NCBI GenBank assembly: GCA_014058105.1 | Contig: JACGCM010000178.1 | Coordinates: 806,001 to 870,000 of the forward strand | Length of the DNA stretch: 64,000 nucleotides | DNA from: Kingdonia uniflora | Lineage: Eukaryota; Streptophyta; Magnoliopsida; Ranunculales; Circaeasteraceae | Direction of reading: 5' to 3' | Shown here: positions 55,062-64,000 of the stretch, in pieces | Numbering within the stretch: the stretch's first letter is position 1 | Layout: each line of letters starts with the position of its first letter | Translations under genes and position numbers: made by a program | Notes under the pieces: generated by a model | The model's database searches: none | What the model saw: the letters and a program-made list of their open reading frames with translations, nothing else | Told to the model about the DNA's origin: nothing

Positions 55062-55839
55062 TGAAATAGGGAGCTAACTCCGTTCAGAGGGGGAGTTAGT
55101 TCTCACAATGTAGAATCGATCTTCAGTCGGAGGATACAAGCAATTGGCCTAAAATAAGATCTATCTAAGCATAAATACTTGCGTAGAGGCCCGAATGTGA
55201 CTCTCTACAACCTCTGATGAGGATTTTTAAGACTGATTATATTACTGAAGAGTAAATAACAGGGTTTGAGTACAGGGTGGCCGATGGAAAAATACAAGAG
55301 ACTGGAGATGATTTTTCTAACCCCTGCTTCGTTTCCCCTCACCTCTATTTATAGAAATACATAGAGCTGAGTCACCAAGTGTGGGTCAGGGTTACATGAT
55401 TACACTGTCAGAAATTCCCAGCGAGTTATGGGCACCGGTCTTGTCGGTACTATTACTACAGCATTTATTGGTGATGACTCTGATTGGCGTGGTGGTTGGA
55501 CCTGTCACTGTAGATGCACGAGCCAATCAATGCGCTGTTTTATCTGATGAAGTAGTTATCTGTCTTGACTTGCTTCGACTGTGTGTTAGTGAGATCGAAG
55601 GGTTTCTGCTGTAGGATGTGAATCCGTTCTCGAAGCTTTGTCTGGTAGGCTGGTTGTCTGTCTTGTCATATTTCAACCATATGTAGATATGGTCGAAGGA
55701 TGTCTGCTGCAATGTACTGATCTGTCCCCGAGGCCTTGTCTGGTGTTAAAGGTTTGTCTCTGGGGAATCTTTGGGGAGCCTATTTTAGGGATTGAGTAGA
55801 GTTCGGCCATCTGTCGAAGGCTATGAGTAGGCTACTATA
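55062..55839 (-). repeat. Element C right LTR, inverted
   Basis: About 778 bp, reverse complement of 46794-47588 along its whole length, including the TATA-like region (about 55347-55360) and 'gatatggtcgaag' words. Its inner end (plus TGAAATAGGG) abuts antisense-gene sequence, with neither PBS nor polypurine tract beside it. Confidence 0.9.
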
Positions 55840-55844
55840 GTCTT

Positions 55845-56520
55845 TACTCTTTGTTCAGCCTCAAGTAGGCACCGGAAGAAAAATTAGAGTCATTTACAAG
55901 GAAATTTTTCGGACTAGCCCGTAAAATCGGCAACCTCGATAAGAAAATCACAATCTCCGCCTTCACCAATGCTTTAATCGCGGATGGAAGAGTCAAAGAG
56001 CATCTGGTTCTCAATAAACCATAGACGTTAGAGGACATGATAAAGAAGGTCAGCAACTTCATCGACCTTGAACGACTGACAATTGAGAGGCCAAGACCTC
56101 AACGCACTACCTTACCAACAAAAGGCCATCCCGACGAACGAACCCATAACAGAAATAAAGACTATGGGGGTGATAAGAAGCGATTCAAATCCAATGACAA
56201 TCAAGGACGCCAAAGGCAAAAAAGACCAATTCCGTGTATACCATAGTTAACAACTACACTTGCAGACTTGTTCCTGCTGATACACAAGGATGAATGGTTC
56301 AAAACTGCCAATACTCTTACGCCCATACCAGGAAAGCCATACTGCATTCACCACCAGATTCAACATCATGACATGGAGCGATGTTTCGCATTGATATTTT
56401 TTCTCCAGAATATATTTGCACAAGGTCGAATGCTGGAGTATATTGTTGACATCAAAAGTTATAAAGATGGCAGCTACAAGACTGATGCCAAGATCGTCCA
56501 AGTTAACAAAGCAAATGAAG
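55845..56520 (+). pseudogene. Tat B gag, right part
   Basis: The Gag reading resumes after the element C insertion with a segment matching element A (FFGLARKIGNLDKKITISAF, then FTNALIADGRVKEHLVLNKP). Next come VSNFIDLERLTIERPRPQ (about 56045-56100) and a basic stretch (GGDKKRFKSNDNQGRQRQKR). A stop at 56246 precedes CIHHQIQHHDMERC (about 56341-56382), a zinc-binding C-x2-H-x4-H-x4-C segment. Then MLEYIVDIKSYKDGSYKTDA follows and leads to the protease. Confidence 0.85.
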
Positions 56521-56869
56521 AAAAACACTTGTGATCATGCTAAGGATGAAGAACATAGTTCTACATACGGTGATGGTAGATACCGGTAGCAGCATCGAAC
56601 TAATTTTCCAGAATACGATCGACCAAATGAGCTTAACAGACAAGGTCAAACCAACTGACATCAATGTCTCTCGATTCAACGGCTCTATGAAAGAAGGTTT
56701 GGGGAAAATCACACTTCCCATCACAGCTGGGCTAGTCACACTGGACATAGTTTTCTACATCATCAAAGCTAAATCCCGTTACCTAGGCATCATGGGACGA
56801 CCATGGTTACATAACATGAAAGCTATTCCCTCTATATATCATCAAGTATTACGGTTCAATTGGAAATGA
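56521..56869 (+). pseudogene. Tat B protease relic
   Basis: NIVLHTVMVDTGSSIELIF (about 56548-56605) keeps the D-T-G-S-S active site. KITLPITAGLVTLDIVFYII, then SRYLGIMGRPWLHNMKAIPS, follow. The frame is open from 56531 to 56869. Confidence 0.85.
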
Positions 56870-56999
56870 GGGATCTACAAAATCAAAGGAAGCCAGAAAT
56901 TAGCTCGAGCTTGTGATAATACTGTTTCTATTGAAACTAAGCCAGCTACAACAACTCCTGCATAGCAATTACAACAGTCAATTCCAACAAAACTTCAGT

Positions 57000-57994
57000 T
57001 ACCAGACGTCGAACCAGCAGAGTACATCGAGATCAGTGGCACGAACAGGGGAAATCATATTGGAACTCTCTTAAGCATGGAGGAATGCTTGAATTTCATA
57101 CAATTCCTTACAGAGATCAGTGACGTCTTTGCATGGACGTTTCATGAAATACCAGGGATTGATCCAGCTATAGCATGCCATAAGCTAGGGTTGAAAGATA
57201 ATGCAGAACTGGTCAAACAAAAGCAATGGACTCTAGCACCAAGACTGTAAGACAAAGTAAATAAAGAGATCGACAAATTGATTGAGGTCGGTTTCATTCG
57301 CAAAGCTTTTTACCCAGACTGGATATCGAACATTGTCGCAGTTCGAAAAAAGAATGGCAAAATCAGAGTTTGTGTTGATTTCACGGATCTCAACAAGCGC
57401 ACGCCGAAAGATAGCTTTCCACTTCCAATCATCAATCACCTGCTCGATTCTACAGCAAGGCACGAACACCTTTCAATGATGGATGCAGCATCACGATATA
57501 ATCAGATACCACTTCTTCCAGAAGATCAAGACAAGACTGCGTTCATCACCGAACAAGGTCTATATTACAATAAAATTATGCCTTTCGGCCTGAAAAATGC
57601 TGGAGCTACCAATCAGAGATTGTTGACACAAATGTTCAAGGACCATCTTGGTAAAACAATGGAGGTCTACATTGACGATATGCTCTACAAGAGTCTCAAG
57701 AAAGAGAACCATCTCACTGATTTGCGAGCAACTTTCAAGATTTTGCAATCTTACAAGATGCGTCTAAATCCTGATAAATGCCAGTTTGGAGTGCAATCCA
57801 AAAAATTTCTAGGCCATCTAATCAGCAAAAGAGGGATTAAAGCTGACCCATCACGTGTACGAGCTCTCTTGGCTATGCCATCACCAAAGACAAAGAAAGA
57901 CGTTCAGAGGCTAGCCCAGAAGATTGCAGCACTAAACAGATTCGTATTCAAATCTTTAGACAGATATCGACCTTTATTCGATCTGTTAAAATAG
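57000..57994 (+). pseudogene. Tat B reverse transcriptase relic
   Basis: After a 57000-57270 lead with stops (for example near 57249), 238 codons are open: LIEVGFIRKAFYPDWISNIV, KKNGKIRVCVDFTDLNKRTP, MMDAASRYNQIPLLPEDQDK with a catalytic Asp (about 57478-57540), FGLKNAGATNQRLLTQMFKD and MEVYIDDMLYKSLKKENH with intact Y-I-D-D (about 57660-57715). The connector KKDVQRLAQKIAALNRFVFK follows. A TAG at 57992-57994 ends the frame. Confidence 0.9.
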
Positions 57995-58560
57995 GGTACA
58001 TCACGAGCAAAATCAAAGAAAGATCCAAAGAACGAATGGACAGACAAGTGTGAAGCAGTTTTCCTCGAGCTCAAGAGTTATTTGGGCAAACCACCAGTTA
58101 TTAGCATACCAGTAGAGGGAGAAGAGCTCACAGTGTACCTAGCCATTACAGATACATCTCTCAGCTTTGTCCTCCTCCGAATTGAAGAAAAGACTGAGAA
58201 ACTAGTCTATTTTATTAGCAAGACTCTGACTCTCGCTGAAACGAGATACACCAAGATTGAAAAGCTTCTTCTAGCTCTCGTCTATACATCACAAAAGTTG
58301 AAGCAGTATTTCCAAGCTCATACTATTCGTGTCTTGACGAACTATCCACTTCGCGAAATCTTATCCAAGCGCGAAAAATCTTGACGTATTCAACAATTGT
58401 CCGTAACACTCGGGGAGCACGATATACATTTCAAACCACGCCATTCCGAAAAGGGTCAACTTGTAGCAGATTTCCTAGCAAATTTTCAAGTAGAGGATCC
58501 TGATTAGGAAGAAAAATTTATTGATCAGAAATATGAGCCAGCACCAGATCAGTCTGAAGA
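57995..58560 (+). pseudogene. Tat B RNase H relic
   Basis: EWTDKCEAVFLELKSYLGKP, LTVYLAITDTSLSFVLLRIE (58129-58185), KLVYFISKTLTLAETRYTKI and KQYFQAHTIRVLTNYPLREI follow in one frame from 57995. Stops at about 58382 and 58505 break it. Confidence 0.85.
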
Positions 58561-58574
58561 TAAATTAGATTGGG

Positions 58575-58990
58575 TAACAAAGAAAGGTTGGCGATATTTG
58601 ACTGACAGATCTGTCGGTCCATCCAGATCAGGGATTGGAATCATTCTTATTACTCCCTCCAATGATCAGCTCGAAAAATCCATTCACCTCAGTTTTGAAG
58701 CAACCAATAACGAAGTAGAATATGAGGCCTTGATTCAAGGCTTGGACATGGCAATCACACTGGGAGTAGCAGAACTCACTGTCTACACAGATTCATTACT
58801 AATAGTCAACCATTACACAGGCGTCTATCAAACCAATGGGAGAATGGTCGACTATGCTGTTGAAGTGGTCGAACGAATGAACAAATTCTAGACAATTTCT
58901 ATGGGGTAATTTCCAAGGGGAGAAAATAGACATTCAGATGCGCTCGCTTATCTTGCTGGTATCCTCGGATCAGAAGCTCGCTACTTAAAG
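58575..58990 (+). pseudogene. Tat B second (archaeal-type) RNase H relic
   Basis: GWRYLTDRSVGPSRSGIGII (58587-58645) has the first Asp, but the Gly after it is Arg. NNEVEYEALIQGLDMAITLG carries the Glu (A to V before it) and LTVYTDSLLIVNHYTGVYQT the next Asp. A stop at 58889 is followed by RGENRHSDALAYLAGILGSE in the next frame. Confidence 0.9.
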
Positions 58991-59029
58991 ATTGACATCA
59001 TTTCTAACCCCAGTATCAATACCATTGAA

Positions 59030-60321
59030 TCCAACACCATTAATACTGGGGGTAACGAAGAAATCGAAGATGATTGGAGAAGGCCTTTCATTACTTTCAT
59101 CGGACCTCACAATAAATTTGACGGGCCACTTCCTGAGGATCCTACGGAGCGTTGGGGATTAATTGACAACGCTTGAAGATACACTGTTCAGGACAATCTC
59201 CTATGCAAAATTTCGATCACTGGTCCCTACCTCCTTTGTCTATCTGACAAAGAAGCACAACAATTCTTGCACGATCCACACGAAGGCACGTACGGATCCC
59301 ATGCAGCAGGACGATCTCTCGTAAACAGAGCTTTAACTCAAGGAATGTTTTGGCCTAGATGAAAGCGCAGGCTATCGAATATGCCCGTATGTGTGATCCT
59401 TGTCAGCGGCACGGACCTAAAATTTGAGCTCCAGCACTTAAACTACACTTGAGTGAAGTTACTTGGCCATTCAGACGATGGGCTCTTGATCTCATAGGAG
59501 AGTTTCCTACAGCTCCAGGAAAGCAAAAACATTTGTTGGTCGCTACAGACTACTTCACTAAATGGGTAGAAGCAGTTCCGTTGTGTCGGACCCGAGAAGA
59601 TGAAGTCATCAGATTTATCTGAGAGAACATTATTATCTGATTCAGCAGACCACATGTCATCTGAATTGATAATGGACCACAGTTCGTTGGTTCCAAGATC
59701 GTCCCATTCCTCAATGAACACAACATCATTCATTCCCCATCCAACCCTTATTACCCACAAGGAAACGGACAGGCTGAGATTACTAATCGAACTATTGTGG
59801 ATGGCATTAAGAAGCGTTTAGACGACAAAAAGGGGAACTGGGTGAACGAGTTACCACACGTACTTTGGGCCTACCGAAATACTCCTAGAACCGCAATAGG
59901 TTTTACTCCGTTCTTACTGGCCTACGGAACTGAAGCCATCATTCCCACTCAATACCATCACCAAATACGAGATCACGAGATGACCGATGAAGAAAACGTA
60001 TTTCAGATCGCATGTAATCTAAATTTGATCGAGGAAAGACGTGACAAAGCCATTGCTAATCTGGGAAGATATCATCTTGCTTTATCCTGGTCATATAACA
60101 AACGTGTCCGACACAGAGAATTCAAAGTTAAAGACCTCGTTCTCAGATAAATCCTACCACATCGTAAAATACCTAATGCTGGGAAGCTGGCAGAGAATTG
60201 GGATGGTCCTTTTATCGTAACTGGAATGAGTGGTTTAAGATCCTATGATCTCAGTACGCATGATGGAGTACCTGTACCGAATCCATGGAATACCCGTCGA
60301 CTGAAGCTGTATCGGAGATAA
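59030..60321 (+). pseudogene. Tat B integrase relic
   Basis: GPYLLCLSDKEAQQFLHDPH and HEGTYGSHAAGRSLVNRALT hold the zinc part (about 59220-59340). A frameshift near 59358 moves the core: WPFRRWALDLIGEFPTAPGK with first Asp (about 59463-59520), IDNGPQFVGSKIVPFLNEHN with second Asp (about 59665-59725), YYPQGNGQAEITNRTIVDGI with the catalytic Glu (about 59750-59810). The C-terminal region keeps DDKKGNWVNELPHVLWAYRN and REFKVKDLVLR and ends TRRLKLYRR before TAA at 60319. All three catalytic residues are present, but stops near 59428, 59620, 59638 and 60148 remain. Confidence 0.9.
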
Positions 60322-60409
60322 AGATATTGTAATATCCGATATTATACAATAAAGTACTTTTTTAGCATCATTTTGCAAGTCTACTCAATTCAAGCATTTC
60401 TGTTATTTC

Positions 60410-61260
60410 CAAGAATAACTACATCATAGTTGTTTAAGTAAATTCACTCTCCGAGGGTTACTTATTGAGATAATCAATTCGACCTGACAGAGATGCGTCA
60501 TACAGCTATTCAATATTCAAGATGTCTCAGTACGGTTGCTTATTGATACGCTCAATTTGACCTGTGACTGAGACCTACATCATAGTTGTTCAAATAAATT
60601 CGCTCTCCGAGGGTCGTTTATTAAGATAATCAATTTGATCTGGCAGATATGCATCATACAGCTATTCAATATTCAAGATGTCTCAGTACTATCGCTTATT
60701 GATACGCTCAATTCGACCTGTGACTGAGACCTATATCATAGCTGCTCAAATAAATTCGCTCTCATAAGGTCGCTTATTGAGACAATCAATTTGATCTGCT
60801 AGAGATGCACCATATAGCTATTCAATATTCAAGATGTCTCAGTACAGTCGCTTATTGATACGCTCAATTCGACCTGTGACTGAGACCTACATCCTAGATG
60901 TTCAAATAAATTTGCTCTCATAAGGTCGCTTATTGAGATAATCAATTCGATCTGCCAGAGATATGTCATACAGCTATTCAATATTTAAAGGTGCCTCAGT
61001 ATGGTCACCTATTGATATGCTCAATTCGACCTATGACTGAGACCTACAACATCAATTTTCAAATATTCTCATTCTCCAAAGGTCGCTTATCAATTCAATC
61101 GATTCGATCTCTCAGAGACGCATTATTCAGCTATTTAAACATTTTATAATTCTCTTTACGGTTGCTTATTTTGCTCAAATTTGACCTATGTATAAGAGAA
61201 TACAACACCGCTGCAACCATATCTCTACATTGTCGTTTATTGGTTCACCCAATTCGACCA
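60410..61260 (+). repeat. Tat B tandem repeats, about 155-bp period
   Basis: Units are marked by 'gacctacatcatag(t/c)tg(t/c)tca' near 60570, 60729, 60886 and 61041, with a first unit from about 60415. Each contains '(t/c)gagggtcg(c/t)ttattgaga' and 'agctattcaatattcaag'. On the opposite strand the words match the element A block. Confidence 0.85.
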
Positions 61261-61389
61261 TACAAAGGGGTTACAAAACAACAACATTTTCTACTAAACT
61301 TTTGACAATTTTTCTACAGCAAAGACATATTTATACTCAGTCTCATTACAATATAAACAATGAAACAACCTTTCACGCTTCGGGCGTAC

Positions 61390-62504
61390 AACATTCGAAC
61401 TTTCCCCAGGCCTAGATGAAAGTAAGGCAGGGAAAGGTATAGCCGCATCAACTACAGAAGAAGATGCATTCAGCAATTCCATATCTCTCGGCATTAGATT
61501 ATCTATATAAGATAACCGCACTAGCTGTAAATCATACTCCATGCAGTATTCAGTTGAAGCAGCCAAAACCGAATCACGCTCTGTTCAAAATTTCTCTACA
61601 TCAGCATGCAACATAGCCATAGTGCCAATGTAATATCATCCGCAGTTATCAACATAGCTTCACCATGCTTGGTCTTCACTTTGTTTAGTTTACCTTTAAG
61701 ATCCTTACATCGATCTGCCAGAGACTTTTTCTCCTGCAGCAACGAATCTCTATATTGCTTCGTTATCTGTACACTACGCTCCATCTCCTACTTCAGACGT
61801 TGTAACTTCTTATCTACCTTCTTCGAATACTGGATCTCATCGTCTACTACATCCACCAACCTCTGCGATTCTTTATACTTAACATAGAGCTCCTCGTAAA
61901 CTTCATTACCTCGCATAAACTCTAGTATCAAAGCTTGTTTATCCCGGACAAGATCGGCAATCTGTGAATTACACTTATTGATGGTTTCATTCATTTCTCA
62001 ATCTCTCTTGGAACATGCTTCCTCATGAGTTTTGGCACGATCACTTTTTCTCTGGCATGAATCTCGAGCCTCACGCAAATCCCAGTTTGCTTTTTCAGAC
62101 GCTCTCGCATATGACGGATTTTAGCATCTTGCTTCTTTAAGAAATCAGTATTATTTGTAACCATCGACTGATGGTGCAACAGATCGTTCTTCTGCTTTTC
62201 AATTGTACTTAACAGATTCAGTACTTGTTGATTCGCAGCCATGGTCTCCAGCTTTTTCTTCTTTAGAGATTCTTTCCACAGTTCGGCTTCATTATTAGTA
62301 GTCAATATAACTGCATCCTTACATGACAACTCTACAGTCACAGCATTTAGCTGTCTCTGCAGCTCCAACATCTCAGATTCCAGCTTCGAATTCAATATAG
62401 TCGTATTTTTAACCGCCAACAAACATTGCCGCAACTTTGTAGACAATTTCTTATTTGATGCGGATAAGACAACCAATTTGTCCTTTTCATTATTTTTAGC
62501 CTAG
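61390..62504 (-). pseudogene. Tat B antisense gene, coiled-coil part
   Basis: The counterpart of 17863-18995 in element A, in the opposite direction to gag-pol. Blocks in order: LSASNKKLSTKLRQCLLAV, LWKESLKKKKLETMAANQQV, TIEKQKNDLLHH, MNETINKCNSQIADLVRDKQ, YVKYKESQRLVDVVDDEIQY, YRDSLLQEKKSLADRC, then after a frameshift YDLQLVRLSYIDNLMPRDME. The first 161 codons (61991-62476) are open; stops and frame changes occur near 61988, 61785 and 61595. The tail (VVRPKRE) reads on about 30 residues further here than in A. Confidence 0.7.
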
Positions 62505-62642
62505 AAGAACAGATTACAAACGACAATACATCTATCAACAGATATTCATTCAAACAAAACATATCATTCAACAACATTTATTACAACATCAAGCTATACA
62601 CGAATTGACTACATTATGCAGAGCACAATCATATGCCACTGT

Positions 62643-64000
62643 TCAGTTGGCTTATGATCGAACCCTACTACTACTCGCATCTACTTGCAAAGATTTATTG
62701 AAGATTACAACCTCTTGAGGACGGGTCTTATGCCGTGTCTTCGACCTCCATCTCCTCAGACTCTTCAGCTCGCGGTTTCGAGGTGGAAGCTCCTCCACCC
62801 TCATTACCTTTTGCAAACCACATATTTTCAACCTTATCATTCTCTACATCAACATCTTTACCACAACTCAAGATATAGCATCTAAATTCATTTTCCACTC
62901 TCTCAAGCTCTCCCCCATAAAACGCGATAACATTGGCTATTTGATGTTCGTGGTCTGTTTTGCTGGCACATTTTCCCCACTTGGGAGTAAGATACTTCTT
63001 CAAGCGCGATTGAGACATTTGTAAACGATTCTGCGTATCTAGTAAACGCGCTTCTAACAATGTCACTCTTTAATTTGAACTCTACAACAACTTATTGCAC
63101 TCCACCATTTTAATCTCCAGACATGCATTATGATCCTTGCATAGCTCCAGTTCATCACGAGCATGCCTCAGGTCACTTTCTAATTGTGCCTGGACCCTTC
63201 TATCTTCCTTCTTTATATTGAAGAAAAGGATCCTCATTACTCTTTTCCCCTACAAAAGTCAAGCTCATCAGGCAATGGACCTACACTACCCCATATGATG
63301 GATACTCTAGCCCGAGCTGAGCATCATTGCGCCTTTATACTATGACGATTACGTGTTTCTTACTCCAAGAATTTCACCCGATCTGGGTCCGGTACTATGC
63401 CTCTATTAGTTAACAGTAAATAGGCTTCCTTCAAGCCCCGCTCATTATCAATTTCGGCCTCAAAATAGAGCGTCAAAGACAATAATGACCTTTGACACTC
63501 TAACTTATCAGTCTCATCTACAAACTGCTTATCCTTAAGGGATTTTTGGAGTAAACCAAACCTAGCGCTCTATTTTCGTAAAACCTCATCCCTCTCAATT
63601 TTTATCTTTCCATATCTACATTGAAGCTCGAATAACTCTTTAAAGGTGTAATCAAAATTTGACTTATGAAGACGTCTCTCATATTCAAGTTTAATGTGTA
63701 CCTGTTGAGTACGATTGATGAAATCCCTTGCTCAACTCAAGGACTTCTCCATCTCGCTCACTTTTCCCCTCAAACGAACTACTTCATATATACAAATTAT
63801 ACATTCACCATCAAAACAACATATATCAACAACAACCGTAAATAATTCAAGTCTCAGCAAAAACAGCTTTATCACCAGTGCAAAGGAAAAAATTCGACCA
63901 AGTCTCAGAACTATGTTACAACTACAAAATCAAGAATTAGCTCCTGCTACCTCCTTGGTCGTATCATCAGCCACTGGAGAGGCATCATCCCCTGGGAAGA
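62643..64000 (-). pseudogene. Tat B antisense gene, upstream exons (open at window end)
   Basis: The counterpart of 16400-17718 in element A. From the right edge: a piece matching the element A exon end (LPRGDDASPVADDTTKE), an intron-like gap near 63780-63945, then VHIKLEYERRLHKSNFDYT, ELFELQCRYGKIKIEREDE-like and LQSQLKDRRLV-like helices. The block 62728-63066 reads RLLDTQNRLQMSQSRLKKYL, ERVENEFRCYILSCGKDVDV, ENDKVENMWFAKGNEGGGAS and an acidic tail. The globular N-terminal exon lies beyond 64000. Stops break it less often than in A. Confidence 0.65.

Larger units (their letters stand above)
46794..55839 (+). mobile_element. Tat-like element C with inverted LTRs, inserted in Tat B gag
   Basis: The left LTR (46794-47588) reads on plus and is followed by PBS, gag, protease, RT, RNase H, second RNase H, integrase, tandem repeats and a fragment of an antisense gene. 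The right LTR (55062-55839) is the same LTR in reverse orientation. Both outer ends are the U3 start of the LTR (TGTAGTAGCC on the left, GGCTACTATA on the right). The flanks are GTTTT (46789-46793) and GTCTT (55840-55844), one mismatch, and the host gag in element A reads across that point without a gap. So the whole 9-kb unit looks like a single insertion with two U3 ends. Confidence 0.85.
45195..64000 (+). mobile_element. Tat element B (Ty3/gypsy), open at the window end
   Basis: Plus strand: 5' LTR (45195-45873), PBS TGGCGCCGTCTGTGGG, gag, protease, RT, RNase H, second RNase H, integrase (to 60321), tandem repeats and an antisense gene still running at 64000. Same family as element A. Element C (46794-55839) splits its gag. 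Most of B's pol stays in one frame with scattered stops, so B is better kept than A. The likely target site is CTACC (45190-45194); the far end is outside. Confidence 0.9.

Noticed and set aside
55062..55839. Reading the inverted LTR as the 5' LTR of a separate minus-strand element
   Set aside because: No PBS follows its inner end, and its outer flank matches the TSD of the left LTR, so one compound insertion explains more.
1..64000. tRNA, rRNA or small RNA genes
   Set aside because: I looked for tRNA box motifs and rRNA-like blocks and saw only PBS-type matches to tRNA 3' ends; a tRNAscan or Infernal run would be needed to be sure.

Overview
This window is plant nuclear heterochromatin, made almost entirely of nested, decayed LTR retrotransposons. 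The families are typical of flowering plants: Ty1/copia elements, Ty3/gypsy Athila, Ty3/gypsy Tat with the second 'archaeal-type' RNase H, a chromovirus-like solo LTR and a TRIM-like element. The only relic of a host gene I can support is an F-box/LRR/FBD pseudogene at about 5.0-5.7 kb, also a plant family. I see no intact host gene, no rRNA or tRNA gene, and no bacterial feature. The species cannot be named from this sequence.

Layout. 1-860: diverged Athila-like LTR remnant. 1387-4991: 5'-truncated copia-1 (+) with protease, integrase, RT and RNase H relics and a 3' LTR. 5010-5683: FBD pseudogene. 5772-7208: TRIM-like element (-) with tRNA-Met-type PBS. 7380-26468: internally deleted copia-2 (-) that received two insertions, a 2.5-kb solo LTR (8250-10750, TSD GCCAT) and a full-length-type Tat element A (11657-26154, -). 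26.8-29.3 kb: gag-protease relic of another gypsy element (-). 30540-35272: copia-3 (-), whose 5' LTR was split by an Athila element (35273 onward, -). The 5' LTR of that Athila was split by Tat element B (45195 to beyond 64000, +; flank CTACC). The gag of B was split by a related Tat-like element C (46794-55839, TSD GTTTT/GTCTT). The insertion order on the right is therefore copia-3, Athila, Tat B, Tat C.

How the parts work together. Tat A, B and C share one plan: LTR, PBS beginning TGGCGCC, gag, protease, RT, RNase H, second RNase H, integrase, a block of tandem repeats, a long coiled-coil gene in the opposite orientation (antisense ORF), then polypurine tract and 3' LTR. A shows the whole plan. 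B runs out of the window inside its antisense gene. C has a truncated antisense gene and then an LTR in INVERTED orientation, yet is still flanked by a target-site duplication. That is the most unusual structure here.

State of the genes. All coding regions carry stops and frameshifts. Several catalytic residues are lost: Tat A protease DTG to DTS and integrase D to N and E to K; Athila protease D to G, RT D to Y and integrase E to K. Tat B and C keep recognisable catalytic motifs in most domains. Nothing here looks able to move on its own.
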